In this document: piece by piece, positions 16,347-23,906 of the stretch
Layout of the letters: each line of letters opens with the position of its first letter
Numbering within the stretch: the first letter of the stretch is position 1
Position numbers and translations under genes: made by a program
Source: Litchfieldia stipae
GTDB lineage: Bacteria > Bacillota > Bacilli > Bacillales > Bacillaceae_L
DNA: 64,000 nt
Assembly (NCBI RefSeq): GCF_014837155.1
Contig: NZ_JACYHA010000004.1
Location: 280,877-344,876 of the forward strand
Direction of reading: 5' to 3'
The notes under the pieces: generated by a model
Told to the model about the DNA's origin: nothing
Database searches by the model: none
The model's input: the letters and a program-made list of their open reading frames with translations, nothing else

Positions 16347-16616
16347 TTACCAACTAGATTTCTTGATACCTGGAAGTTGGCCTTTATGTGCCAACTCTCG
16401 GAAGGCAATTCTAGACATATTAAATTTTCTCATGTAGCCTCTAGGTCTTCCTGTTAGTTCACAACGATTATGTAAACGAGTAGGGGAGGAATCCCGCGGT
16501 AATTTGCGTAATGCTTCATAATCACCTTTTGCTTTTAACTCCATTCTTAATGCAGCATATTTCTCAACCATTTCTTGACGTTGTTTTGCTTTTGCTACTT
16601 TTGATTTTTTTGCCAT
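16347..16616 (-). CDS. rpsN: Alternative ribosomal protein S14, zinc-independent (RpsN paralog)
   Basis: An 89-residue 30S subunit protein. It has the S14 core ([28 protein letters not shown] in family terms; here [16 protein letters not shown] and [15 protein letters not shown]) but only one cysteine, so the CxxC…CxxC zinc ribbon of the normal S14 is absent. Bacillus uses such C-minus copies under zinc starvation to replace the zinc-binding S14 and spare zinc. A near-perfect Zur operator at 16647-16670 stands upstream. AAAGGAGAG precedes the ATG. It is monocistronic. Confidence 0.95.
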   Translation of the reverse strand: MAKKSKVAKAKQRQEMVEKYAALRMELKAKGDYEALRKLPRDSSPTRLHNRCELTGRPRGYMRKFNMSRIAFRELAHKGQLPGIKKSSW

Positions 16617-16646
16617 TAATACTCTCCTTTGTTTATTTTCTTTATT

Positions 16647-16670
16647 TAAAACGTAATCATTACGATTTAT
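16647..16670. promoter_or_regulatory. Zur-box operator of the rpsN paralog
   Basis: TAAAACGTAATCATTACGATTTAT contains the perfect core CGTAATCATTACG flanked by AAA/TTT, the best Zur operator in the window. It lies about 30 bases upstream of the S14 start codon. Confidence 0.9.
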
Positions 16671-16714
16671 AATTTCATTCTAGCTCTTTTTAATTTTAAA
16701 AGCAAACATAGTGA

Positions 16715-16748
16715 ATCAGGGACGGTTCTTACACTGCCCAATTTGCCC
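16715..16748. repeat. Family A repeat copy 11 (left arm only)
   Basis: CAGGGACGGTTCTTACACTGCCC is a single left arm; no right arm follows within 100 bases. It stands between the divergent rpsN paralog and PspC gene. Confidence 0.65.
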
Positions 16749-16824
16749 AAGGTGTTCACAATTTTCATCGTTTAATCAACACAAATGAATGATAGAATAA
16801 AATGGAAAATAAGGGGGGGACAGT

Positions 16825-17013
16825 GTGAAACAAAAATTAACGAAATCATCAACTGATAAGTCTATTTCTGGAGTTTGTGGAGGGATTGCTGAATTTTTCG
16901 GTATTTCATCCTTGGCAGTCAGACTTATTTTTATTTTTTTACCTGCTAACGTCCTTATATATTTGATTCTTGTCAATACGATGCATGACAGACCACGATC
17001 AAGCTTGTATTGA
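16825..17013 (+). CDS. Small PspC-domain membrane protein
   Basis: A 62-residue protein with the PspC domain signature (LTKSSTDKSISGVCGGIAEFFGISSLAVRLIFIF) and one or two hydrophobic stretches. PspC-like proteins sit in the membrane and take part in envelope-stress responses, sometimes as toxins or regulators. It starts with GTG after AAGGGGGG. The stop codon falls within a degenerate family A right arm. It is shorter than the usual ~65 to 140 residues but complete. Confidence 0.88.
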   Translation: MKQKLTKSSTDKSISGVCGGIAEFFGISSLAVRLIFIFLPANVLIYLILVNTMHDRPRSSLY

Positions 17014-17033
17014 ACTTGAGGAACGTCCCCGAG
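17012..17033. repeat. Degenerate family A repeat copy 12 (last copy)
   Basis: GAACTTGAGGAACGTCCCCGAG is a decayed right arm. No further family A arm pair was found to the right of this point. Confidence 0.5.
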
Positions 17034-17035
17034 TG

Positions 17036-17212
17036 TTACTTCCCACGCTTTTTCTTCTTCTTATCTAACCGCGGTCTGCCTTCTTTTTCAAGTCGATCAT
17101 TAAGCTCTTGCCATGATTTTTCTACTGCTCGTTCATGTTCAATTTTAAAGATTATAAAATCGAACAGAAATGTTGCTACTAAGCTGACTAAAGCAATCCA
17201 AATGATGGTCAT
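17036..17212 (-). CDS. Small membrane protein, 58 residues
   Basis: A short frame with a strong ribosome site (GGAGG, seven bases before the ATG at 17212). The N-terminal membrane helix MTIIWIALVSLVATFLFDFI is followed by a charged tail (EHERAVEKSWQELNDRLEKE and a terminal KKKKKRGK). The layout suggests a single-pass protein with a long basic cytoplasmic tail. No family is recognised. It is convergent with the PspC gene, and their stops lie 22 bases apart. A longer frame on the opposite strand is a shadow. Confidence 0.7.
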   Translation of the reverse strand: MTIIWIALVSLVATFLFDFIIFKIEHERAVEKSWQELNDRLEKEGRPRLDKKKKKRGK

Positions 17213-17485
17213 ATGGTAACCTCCAATGTGTTTGTGGATACAGATAAATTACGATTATTTTGTTCGAATGCTGATAAAGTATTCTCGTGGTCCTCCGAAT
17301 CAAGAGGAACAGGCTCTCATGGGCTATGACAACACAGTCAAAAAAAACTCAGCACCATAACCTGAGTACTCACTCTGTCTTTTTATTTACAAAAATATAC
17401 ATCAATAAATCCTAAAATGATAAAATCAAAGTACACATGAAGTACCACAGGAACTGTCCAAAGCCAATGAAAGGAGCCCAAAACC

Positions 17486-18492
17486 ATGCCATTAGAAATC
17501 ATCCGTAACGATCTTACAAAAATGAAGGTAGATGCGATTGTAAATGCTGCCAATCAGAAGTTGAAAATGGGTGGCGGTGTTTGTGGTGCTATCTTCCGAG
17601 CTGCTGGTGTAAATGAGCTGCAGCATGCATGCGATGAGATAGGTGAATGCCCAGTGGGACAAGCTGTCATCACCGATGGATTTAACTTACCGGCAACATA
17701 CATTATTCATACAGTAGGACCGATTTGGAAAGATGGCTCATACAAGGAAGCAGAGCAGTTAAGGAATTCGTATGATCATTCTCTCGAGCTAGCAAAAAAA
17801 TATCAATGTGAATCAATCGCATTTCCGTTGATTTCGACTGGTATCTACGGCTATCCGAAAGAAGAGGCATTACATATTGCAGTTTCAACTATTAGTTCAT
17901 TTTTATTACAGCATGACATGCTTGTTTATTTAGTTGTGTTTGATCAATCATCCTTCGGGTTAAGTAAAAAGCTATTCACATCAATAGATGAATATATTGA
18001 TGAGCATTATGTTGAGGAAGTAGAATTCACATTTCAACGTCGCAAAGAGCGTTTTGCCATGGAGCAACTACAAGAAATTGAGTCGACATGGGCCGATGAA
18101 AAACAGAGTGAAGTCATTACAAATGATAGTTTAATGCATCTGATAGCGGCTCTGGATGAGTCCTTTTCAACACGCTTGCTGCATTAAATGATGAAAAAGA
18201 AATGACGGATGTGGAGACATATAAAAGGGCAAATCTTGATCGACGTTTGTTTTCAAAGATACGAAATGATATGGAGTACACGCCCAAAAAGAAAACCGCT
18301 CTAGCCTTTGCGATTGCTTTAAAATTAGATGTGGATGAAACAAACGAATTGCTATCGTCTGCAGGATATACCTTGTCACATAGTAGTAAATTCGATATCA
18401 TCATTGAGTTTTTTATCAATCAAGGAAACTATAATATTCACGAAATTAACGAAGCTTTATTTGCTTATGAACAACCTTTACTTGGTGCTTAA
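17486..18492 (+). pseudogene. Macro-domain (ADP-ribose binding) protein with C-terminal helical domain, frameshifted
   Basis: The first frame (17486-18187, 233 aa) is a macro domain: VDAIVNAANQKLKMGGGVCGAIFRAAG (ADP-ribose pocket), IIHTVGPIW and PLISTGIYGYP. It ends at a stop after STRLLH. The next frame resumes at once as [29 protein letters not shown] and runs to 18492 (QPLLGA). This is the XRE-like helical domain that normally follows this macro domain in one protein. A one-base shift near 18180 separates them. Such macro proteins remove ADP-ribose or deacetylate O-acetyl-ADP-ribose. AAGGAG precedes the ATG. The macro part may still work alone. Confidence 0.85.
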
Positions 18493-18573
18493 AATGTCGC
18501 TTTCAAAGCGACCATGACCAGTTGAAATCTTGGTATCCTACACTTAATCAAACGATGAGTGGAGGAAATAAAA

Positions 18574-19230
18574 ATGAAAAAGAATGTAACAGAAGTTGTC
18601 TTTATTTTAGATAAAAGCGGGTCCATGGCTGGGTTGGAAGCTGACACAATTGGTGGCTATAATTCAATGCTGAACAAGCAACGAAAAGCAGCAGGGGAAG
18701 CATATGTCACGACTGTCCTATTTAATCACCAGGTTGAATTAGTCCATGACAGAATCAACGCTAGAGGGATCTCTCCCATTACAGAAGAGGACTATGAGGT
18801 AGGAGGAACGACCGCCTTATTGGATGCAATCGGCTTCTCTATTCAAAAAATAGCCAACGTCCAAAAATACACAAGTGAAACAGAGCGAGCAGAAAAAGTC
18901 CTGTTCGTCATCACAACCGATGGAATGGAAAACGCTAGTCGAGAATTTACTCCTACGAAAATTAAGAACATGATCAAGCATCAAAAAGAAAAATACGGCT
19001 GGGACTTTATCTTCCTAGGCGCAAATATTGACGCAGTCTCAACAGCGGCCCAATTCGGAATCGACGAAGACTTCGCCGTCGACTACCATGCCGACAACAT
19101 CGGAACTAAATTAAATTACGAGAGTGTAAGCGACGCCGTTTCGAATCTTCGTGAAGGGAAGAAGATTGATCGGAGTTGGAAGGTTGGGATTGAGAGGGAT
19201 TTTGGGGAGAGACGACGGGATATTGAGTAG
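18574..19230 (+). CDS. von Willebrand factor A domain protein
   Basis: A 218-residue cytoplasmic vWA protein with a complete metal-ion-dependent adhesion site: DKSGSM at residues 14-19, then GGTTALLDAIG and ITTDGMENASREFTPTKI. The C-terminus is Arg-rich (ERDFGERRRDIE). The ATG at 18574 has GGAGG eight bases upstream. It follows the macro-domain gene by 80 bases in the same direction, a pairing seen in other Firmicutes. It probably binds a protein partner through Mg2+; a role in ADP-ribose signalling is inferred from the neighbour. Confidence 0.88.
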   Translation: MKKNVTEVVFILDKSGSMAGLEADTIGGYNSMLNKQRKAAGEAYVTTVLFNHQVELVHDRINARGISPITEEDYEVGGTTALLDAIGFSIQKIANVQKYTSETERAEKVLFVITTDGMENASREFTPTKIKNMIKHQKEKYGWDFIFLGANIDAVSTAAQFGIDEDFAVDYHADNIGTKLNYESVSDAVSNLREGKKIDRSWKVGIERDFGERRRDIE

Positions 19231-19290
19231 GCTGAGTATGGCATACAGAAGGACTAATGACAGGACTTGTTTTGAATTAATAATAATAAT

Positions 19291-19325
19291 AATAATAGCC
19301 ACCAATTAAAGGGGTGGCTATTATT
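19291..19325. terminator. Bidirectional terminator hairpin
   Basis: AATAATAGCCACC and GGTGGCTATTATT pair over 13 bases, next to a (TAA)n microsatellite at 19278-19298. It separates the vWA gene from the convergent aldehyde dehydrogenase remnant. Confidence 0.75.
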
Positions 19326-19330
19326 AAAAG

Positions 19331-19573
19331 CTATGGTTTTAATGCAATAGAAAGAAATTTAGTCTCTAAGAAAGCATCAAGGCCTTCCTTTCCACCTTCG
19401 CGGCCGATTCCACTTTCTTTCAACCCACCAAATGGTGCTTCTGCTGTTGATGGGGCTCCATCATTCCAGCCAACAACCCCATATTCTAATTCTTCAGCGA
19501 TTTTTGTCCCTCTTGATAGAGACTCTGTAAAGAAATACGCGGCTAGCCCAAAGTTTGTTGAAAAAAAGAACCT
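19331..19573 (-). pseudogene. Remnant of a succinate-semialdehyde-type aldehyde dehydrogenase (C-terminus)
   Basis: On the minus strand the sequence reads [20 protein letters not shown], then a stretch with [20 protein letters not shown] and [20 protein letters not shown], ending in KFLSIALKP and a TAG stop. This is the last ~80 residues of a GabD-like NAD(P)-dependent aldehyde dehydrogenase (~480 residues). The rest, including the catalytic Cys and Glu, is missing, and no start or ribosome site exists. The longer frame on the plus strand here is a shadow. It stands next to a malate/tartrate dehydrogenase gene, so a catabolic cluster may once have been larger. Confidence 0.85.
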
Positions 19574-19590
19574 CGTTAGGATTTAAAGTG

Positions 19591-20010
19591 GATGACAATA
19601 TGTGTTATCTAGGTGTGGACTATGATCAGATGTCTGATTGTTTTAACTAAAAAAGGTTTACAAAAGAAGAAGTTTTTTCTAAATGCTTTATTCAACCTCA
19701 TGTCATACAAGAAAAAGACGATGATACAATCACGGAGTTAATCAAATACACAGATACGGAATATTTTAAGTTGAAGATAACAAAAAGCATTCAGTTAAAG
19801 GTAAACGATAATTTATCTGTTTTATATCTATTTAGAAGGAATTGGGAAGATTATGGCGAATGGAATAGAAAAAAGAGTGGAAAAGGGTCAACAATCCTTA
19901 TTCCAGCAAGAACAAAAAAGTTTATCATAGAAGTAAGTACACAATTAAAGCTCTACACATCTTTGATCCGAAAATTCAATAACATTCATTTAAGACTAGT
20001 AAGTAACTAG
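19591..20010 (+). pseudogene. Unidentified ORF with an in-frame TAA stop
   Basis: From GTG at 19591 one frame reads DDNMCYLGVDYDQMSDCFN, meets TAA at 19648-19650, then goes on in the same frame (RFTKEEVFSKCFIQPHVIQE) to 20010 without another stop. The downstream part is charged, with FRRNWEDYGEWNRKKSGKGS. No family is recognised. The lack of a ribosome site, the internal stop and the neighbouring dehydrogenase remnant all point to a decayed gene fragment. Confidence 0.5.
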
Positions 20011-20051
20011 GTTACTAGAATATGAATTAGAAATGAAGGAGATGAGGAAGA

Positions 20052-21107
20052 ATGAAGAAGATTAAACTTTCAGTTATACCTGGTGATGGTGTAGGGAAGG
20101 AAATCATGCCACATTCCCTAAGGGTACTAGATAAAGTTGCTGACATTCATGGTGGACTTTCCTTTGAAAAAGTCCATCATCCGTGGAGTTGTGAGTATTA
20201 CTTAGAGCATGGAGAAATGATGCCTAAAGACGGACTTCATCAATTGAAAGATAGTGATGCTATCTTCTTAGGCTCTGTTGGAAATCCAAAGCTTGTCCCT
20301 GATCATATTTCTCTGTGGGGCTTACTGATCAATATTAGGAGAGAGTTTGAGCAAAGTTTAAATATCCGTCATGCAAAACGTTTCAGAGGGATTGACTCGC
20401 CTATCTCAACACCAGATGACTTTGATATCATCGTGGTGCGTGAGAATAGTGAAGGTGAGTATAGTGAAATCGGTGGATCGATTCATAAGGGTGATGATGA
20501 AATTGTCGTTCAGAATGCTGTTTTTACAAGAAAAGCTTCAGAAAGAGCGATGAGACACGCATTTGAACTAGCAAAAACGAGAAAGGGTCTTGTAACAAGT
20601 GCGACCAAATCGAATGGAATCGTTCATACGATGCCATTTTGGGATAAGGTATTTACAGAGGTATCAACTGATTATCCAGAAGTATCGACTAATTCATTCC
20701 ATATAGATGCGTTATCGGCATTCTTTATTACACGACCATCAAACTTTGATGTCGTCGTAGCGAGTAATTTATTTGGCGATATTTTGACAGATATTAGTGC
20801 GGCTATCATGGGGAGCATTGGGATAGCCCCTGCTGCCAATATCAATGTTAATGGGAAATTTCCATCTATGTTTGAGCCAGTACATGGTTCAGCACCTGAT
20901 ATTTATGGAAAAGGAATCGCCAATCCAATCGGTCAGATATGGACGGGGAAAATGTTACTTGACCATATAGGCGAGCATGAGCTCGGGAATATATTAATGA
21001 GTGCGATTGAGTCAACGATAGAAGAGGGAATTAAGACACCTGATATTGGAGGGAGATCAAATACTCAAGAGGTAGCTGATCGTATTATTGAGAAATTGAA
21101 GGTTTGA
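20052..21107 (+). CDS. D-malate/tartrate dehydrogenase (isocitrate/isopropylmalate dehydrogenase family)
   Basis: A 351-residue beta-decarboxylating dehydrogenase. Family motifs: VIPGDGVGKEIM at the N-terminus, VRENSEGEYSE (substrate loop), the metal-binding aspartates in VVVASNLFGDILTDISAAI, and PVHGSAPDI with GKGIANPIG (NAD site). The run WGLLINIRREFEQSLNIRHAKRF is typical of tartrate/D-malate enzymes (TtuC/DmlA, Bacillus YcsA), not of LeuB. It would oxidise D-malate to pyruvate plus CO2 or act on tartrate with NAD+ and Mn2+. GAAGGAGATG stands before the ATG. It is monocistronic. Confidence 0.92.
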   Translation: MKKIKLSVIPGDGVGKEIMPHSLRVLDKVADIHGGLSFEKVHHPWSCEYYLEHGEMMPKDGLHQLKDSDAIFLGSVGNPKLVPDHISLWGLLINIRREFEQSLNIRHAKRFRGIDSPISTPDDFDIIVVRENSEGEYSEIGGSIHKGDDEIVVQNAVFTRKASERAMRHAFELAKTRKGLVTSATKSNGIVHTMPFWDKVFTEVSTDYPEVSTNSFHIDALSAFFITRPSNFDVVVASNLFGDILTDISAAIMGSIGIAPAANINVNGKFPSMFEPVHGSAPDIYGKGIANPIGQIWTGKMLLDHIGEHELGNILMSAIESTIEEGIKTPDIGGRSNTQEVADRIIEKLKV

Positions 21108-21159
21108 TTAATAAGGTCGGTTAGTAAAGTAGAGACTTGGAAGTATTATAGAGTATGCT

Positions 21160-21243
21160 ATGATGTCACGTCAGAGTCGTACTTTTACTCCTAAATTTAA
21201 ACTGCAATTAGTGAAGCTTTGCAAAAAAGGTGCAGTCCCCTAG
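21160..21243 (+). pseudogene. IS3-family OrfA remnant (transposase N-terminus)
   Basis: The short frame MMSRQSRTFTPKFKLQLVKL ends at a TAG after KGAVP. The SRTFTPKFKLQLVKL run is the first helix of an IS3-family OrfA helix-turn-helix. Only ~27 codons remain, so this is the left tip of a decayed element. Confidence 0.65.
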
Positions 21244-21265
21244 TACGTTAAAGCTTTAATGACTT

Positions 21266-21300
21266 GGGTGACTGGCACCTTTTTCAGGCACCTTTTTTCA
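21266..21300 (+). terminator. Terminator-like hairpin of the GTGCC repeat family
   Basis: GGTGACTGGCACCTTTTTCAGGCACCTTTTTT contains GGTG…CACC pairs and ends in a T-run. Related GTGCCTGACAC and GACAGGCAC pieces occur at 25502 and 21701. Confidence 0.5.
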
Positions 21301-21319
21301 TAAAGTAATGCTTGTTCTT

Positions 21320-21647
21320 GTTTGATCTATATCCCAAATTCTCGTTCATACGTCTTATGTAATAAATACCGTTGTAACCCTTTTTAACTTAACATCGCCT
21401 TATTCGCGTAATCTTTTGCGGTTGGTAAGTTGCCCAGTTTCTTTGCATGTTCGTCTAAAATGGCATCCTTCATCCATTGGCTTGGGAGTTTTTCCATTAA
21501 CTCAACGGCACCATCCAAATCACCTTCTTCTAAGAGGATGCTAGATTTATAGTATAAGCGATAATGTACTGCTTTGATTTGATTAATATGTAATTTTGCC
21601 TCGGCTATATCCTTGAAATACAATGCTTGAACGATCTTATACAGCAT
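21320..21647 (-). pseudogene. Partial copy of the TPR-like gene at 25672-26292
   Basis: The frame (21647-21384, 87 aa; LYKIVQALYFKDIAEAKLHI and so on) is nearly identical to residues ~105-190 of the complete gene 4 kb away. Homology continues at DNA level through the original 3' end to ~21320 (ttctcgttcatacgt), but a small change near 21388 (CTTTTTAACTTA in place of CTTTGAATGTA) brings an early stop. The N-terminal membrane part is absent. It is a truncated duplicate, without a ribosome site. Confidence 0.85.
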
Positions 21648-21755
21648 TTTTATAATGTACTTTTGCCATTGGAAAAAGCGGGGTCTCTTCCAAGCAGGAG
21701 ACAGGCACTTTTATAAAAATAAAAAACAGTCTGAACAACTACAGACTGTTGGAGA

Positions 21756-21953
21756 TTATTTTTTAATATACTTTTTAAAAACTGGATTATTTTTTATAAG
21801 ATTGCCTATTCTGTTTTTAGAAATGTCCTCTTTTGCTGATTTAGAATAGATATCGAGTAAGTAGACCTTATTCTCACTTGTTACTAGGTATTCTATTATT
21901 CTAAATCCACCAGAAAGTCCTTTTTGTGCACTCGTATATTTTGACATAACCAA
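21756..21953 (-). pseudogene. RelE/ParE-type toxin fragment (C-terminal half)
   Basis: A 65-residue frame with KGLSGGFRIIEYLVTSENKV and YLLDIYSKSAKEDISKNRIG, the C-terminal half of RelE/HigB-type mRNA endonuclease toxins (usually ~105-120 residues). The N-terminal ~40-45 residues are missing. No good ribosome site is present; the frame opens with TTG right after an antitoxin-like stop codon. It is probably inactive. A hairpin-rich region at its 3' side may act as a terminator. Confidence 0.6.
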
Positions 21954-22049
21954 CTATCTTTTGCGAGACTCTTTTAAAAAATCCCTTGCAGATTTCTTAG
22001 GTAACTTCCCATCCTGAATCATTTTCACTTGTTTTAAAGCATCTGTCAT
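21954..22049 (-). pseudogene. Antitoxin fragment
   Basis: A 31-residue frame, MTDALKQVKMIQDGKLPKKS plus ARDFLKESRKR. The pattern (L)KQ-x-K-x-I-x-x-G-x(4)-S-A-R-x-F-L is typical of short antitoxins that accompany RelE-type toxins. Its stop touches the toxin fragment start. The upstream part is replaced at about 22060 by another broken copy of the TPR-like gene, so the pair was cut by rearrangement. Confidence 0.5.
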
Positions 22050-22059
22050 ACATTTTTGT

Positions 22060-22125
22060 AGTAAATATCGTTGTAATCCCTTCAAACATAATACCGTTTT
22101 ATTCGCATAATCCTTTGAGGTTGTT
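22060..22125 (-). pseudogene. Third, short copy of the TPR-like gene 3' end
   Basis: The DNA AATATCGTTGTAATCCCTTC and TTATTCGCATAATCCTTTG match the last ~60 bases of the gene at 25672-26292 (AATACCGTTGTAATCCCTTT; TTATTCGCATAATCCTTTG). It is only a scrap, but shows that this 3' end was copied more than once. Confidence 0.65.
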
Positions 22126-22373
22126 ATGGGAATAGGGGAGCAATACTTTTCACGAGATAAAGATATAGTATTTAATTGCTTCAGAAGCTTCAGAGACTTT
22201 TTTTAATTATACTCATCATTCTAATATTCATAAGAACCGTTACAATTATTGAAGAAGACGGCTTTTTGTTTTTTTAAAATGAATAAAAAGTTACATTTTT
22301 AGCAAATTAAGAAATATATAGCCTTTATACTTTTAATAGCTATAACATGACTGAATGATTAGGAGATGATAAT
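22126..22373. other. Intergenic region without a gene
   Basis: A 248-base AT-rich stretch. It contains an A/T-rich hairpin near 22253-22275 and, close to its right end, the likely promoter and AGGAGATG ribosome site of the lipoprotein gene at 22374. No other coding or RNA signal was seen. Confidence 0.5.
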
Positions 22374-23006
22374 GTGAAAAAGTATATTTACATATGGCTT
22401 GTACTAATGTTAAGTTTCTTGGCCGCTTGTGGGACAAATGGGGAAGAAAGTGTCGAGAATGAAAATTCGGTAGAAGAAACAGAAGGTCAATCAGAAAATG
22501 GAAAAGAAGACCAAGTGAATGTTGATAAAGGCCTTTTTAATGTAGAAATTACATTACCAGCTTCTTTGTTTGAAGGGGAAGATATAGAGAAAGTAATCGC
22601 AGATGCAAAAGCTGAAGGGGTAGACGAAGTTACATTGAATGAGGACGGTTCTCTGACATACAAAATGTCAAAAGCAAAGCATAAAGAAATGATGGAGGGC
22701 TTAAAAGAAGATTTGATTCTTTCCCTTGAAGATATGAAAAGTAGTGGTGAATACTCATCGATTAAAGACATTACTTATAACAACACATTTTCGGAGTTCA
22801 TATTAGTTGTGGACAAGACTGAGTATGAAAATAGTATGGATGGTTTCGGAGTATTTAGCCTAGGGATAACTGGTATGATTTATCAACTGTATAATGGAGT
22901 TAATCCTGATGAGTATGAGGTAACAATCCTTGTTAAGGATGAAGAAACTGAAGAGATATTTGATCAGATTGTTTACCCAGACGATTTAGAAGATGGTTCA
23001 GAGTAA
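22374..23006 (+). CDS. Lipoprotein of unknown function
   Basis: A 210-residue lipoprotein. Signal peptide KKYIYIWLVLMLSFLAAC with lipobox LAAC (lipidated Cys19), then an acidic linker (NGEESVENENSVEETEGQSE) and an outer domain with FNVEITLPASLFEGEDIEKV. It starts with GTG after AGGAGATG. The following gene encodes a second lipoprotein 28 bases later, so they are probably co-transcribed. No catalytic motif is seen. Confidence 0.85.
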   Translation: MKKYIYIWLVLMLSFLAACGTNGEESVENENSVEETEGQSENGKEDQVNVDKGLFNVEITLPASLFEGEDIEKVIADAKAEGVDEVTLNEDGSLTYKMSKAKHKEMMEGLKEDLILSLEDMKSSGEYSSIKDITYNNTFSEFILVVDKTEYENSMDGFGVFSLGITGMIYQLYNGVNPDEYEVTILVKDEETEEIFDQIVYPDDLEDGSE

Positions 23007-23034
23007 TATCCTGAATATAAGGGAGAATCGGAAA

Positions 23035-23673
23035 ATGAAACAAGGTACAAATAAAATAATATTTACTTTTATGTTAACACTGATAGTATTACTTAGTGGT
23101 TGTGGTCAAGATACAAAAGATATAACAGTTAATGATGGTAATAGTCAACAACAAGAAGAGACTCAAGAAGAGCAACAAGAACAAGAAGAATCAGAAGCGT
23201 CTAAAATAGGTTCAAGAAGTAATCCTGTACCTTTTCAGAAAACAGCTACAGTTGATGATGAATTATACAATGACGAAGGTGAAGCTTTTAAAATTAAATT
23301 TGATTTAACAGTTCTAGAAGTTATTCGTGGAGAGAATGCATATCAACTTCTACTAGACATGAATGAATTCAATGAGCCTGCTCCTGAAGGATATGAATGG
23401 GTGTTAGCAAAATCAAAAGTGAATTTTGTTGAATCAGAAACCGAGGACCTATCTTTTTTTATCGATGGTATAATGAATTTTGATATGGTTAGTGAAAGTG
23501 GAGATATTTATAGTGGGAATCTTTATGGAACAACTGATCCTGAATTCAGTTTTGAAATGTACGTAGGAAATGAAAAAGAAGGGTATATCGCTTATCTAGT
23601 GAAAACAGGAGAAAAAGCACAACTACGTTATGAAGGATTATTAGGTGGGTATGTTTTCTTTAATTTGGAATAA
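23035..23673 (+). CDS. Lipoprotein, DUF4352-like
   Basis: A 212-residue lipoprotein with lipobox LLSGC (Cys23), a Gln/Glu-rich linker (QQQEETQEEQQEQEESEAS) and a beta-sandwich domain, GSRSNPVPFQKTATVDDELY onward, which resembles DUF4352/immunoglobulin-like extracellular domains. The ATG at 23035 follows AAGGGAG; the frame is open upstream from 22993 but overlaps the previous gene and has no ribosome site. The function is unknown. A terminator follows at 23751. Confidence 0.82.
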   Translation: MKQGTNKIIFTFMLTLIVLLSGCGQDTKDITVNDGNSQQQEETQEEQQEQEESEASKIGSRSNPVPFQKTATVDDELYNDEGEAFKIKFDLTVLEVIRGENAYQLLLDMNEFNEPAPEGYEWVLAKSKVNFVESETEDLSFFIDGIMNFDMVSESGDIYSGNLYGTTDPEFSFEMYVGNEKEGYIAYLVKTGEKAQLRYEGLLGGYVFFNLE

Positions 23674-23750
23674 GTAGTTCAATGCTGTGGAAAAGCTATC
23701 AAGCTAAATCACAGAGGTTTTAGCAGCAAAAAATCGCTCTACAAATAGAA

Positions 23751-23793
23751 AAAAGAACGTTTGGTTTTAACTCCAAGCGTTCTTTTTATTTTG
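23751..23793 (+). terminator. Intrinsic terminator after the lipoprotein pair
   Basis: AGAACGTTTGG and CCAAGCGTTCT pair around TTTTAACT and run into TTTTTATTTTG. Confidence 0.85.
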
Positions 23794-23906
23794 TTAAAAA
23801 TGAATTATCAAAAAAATCTTTTTATTTTATCACTTTATTATGGTAGAGTAATAAAGAAAAGATAATCATTCACAGAGATTACATAGATAAGTGGGGGGAT
23901 TCGGTA

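Noticed and set aside
17010..17219. Plus-strand 69-codon frame
   Set aside because: Antisense to the 58-residue minus-strand gene, which has a strong GGAGG site and protein-like composition.
19314..19586. Plus-strand 90-codon frame
   Set aside because: It is the shadow of the aldehyde dehydrogenase remnant on the minus strand and has no ribosome site.
22636..22655. GAGGACGGTTCTCTGAC inside the lipoprotein gene
   Set aside because: Resembles a family A left arm but codes for the ordinary NEDGSLTY stretch, and no right arm follows.
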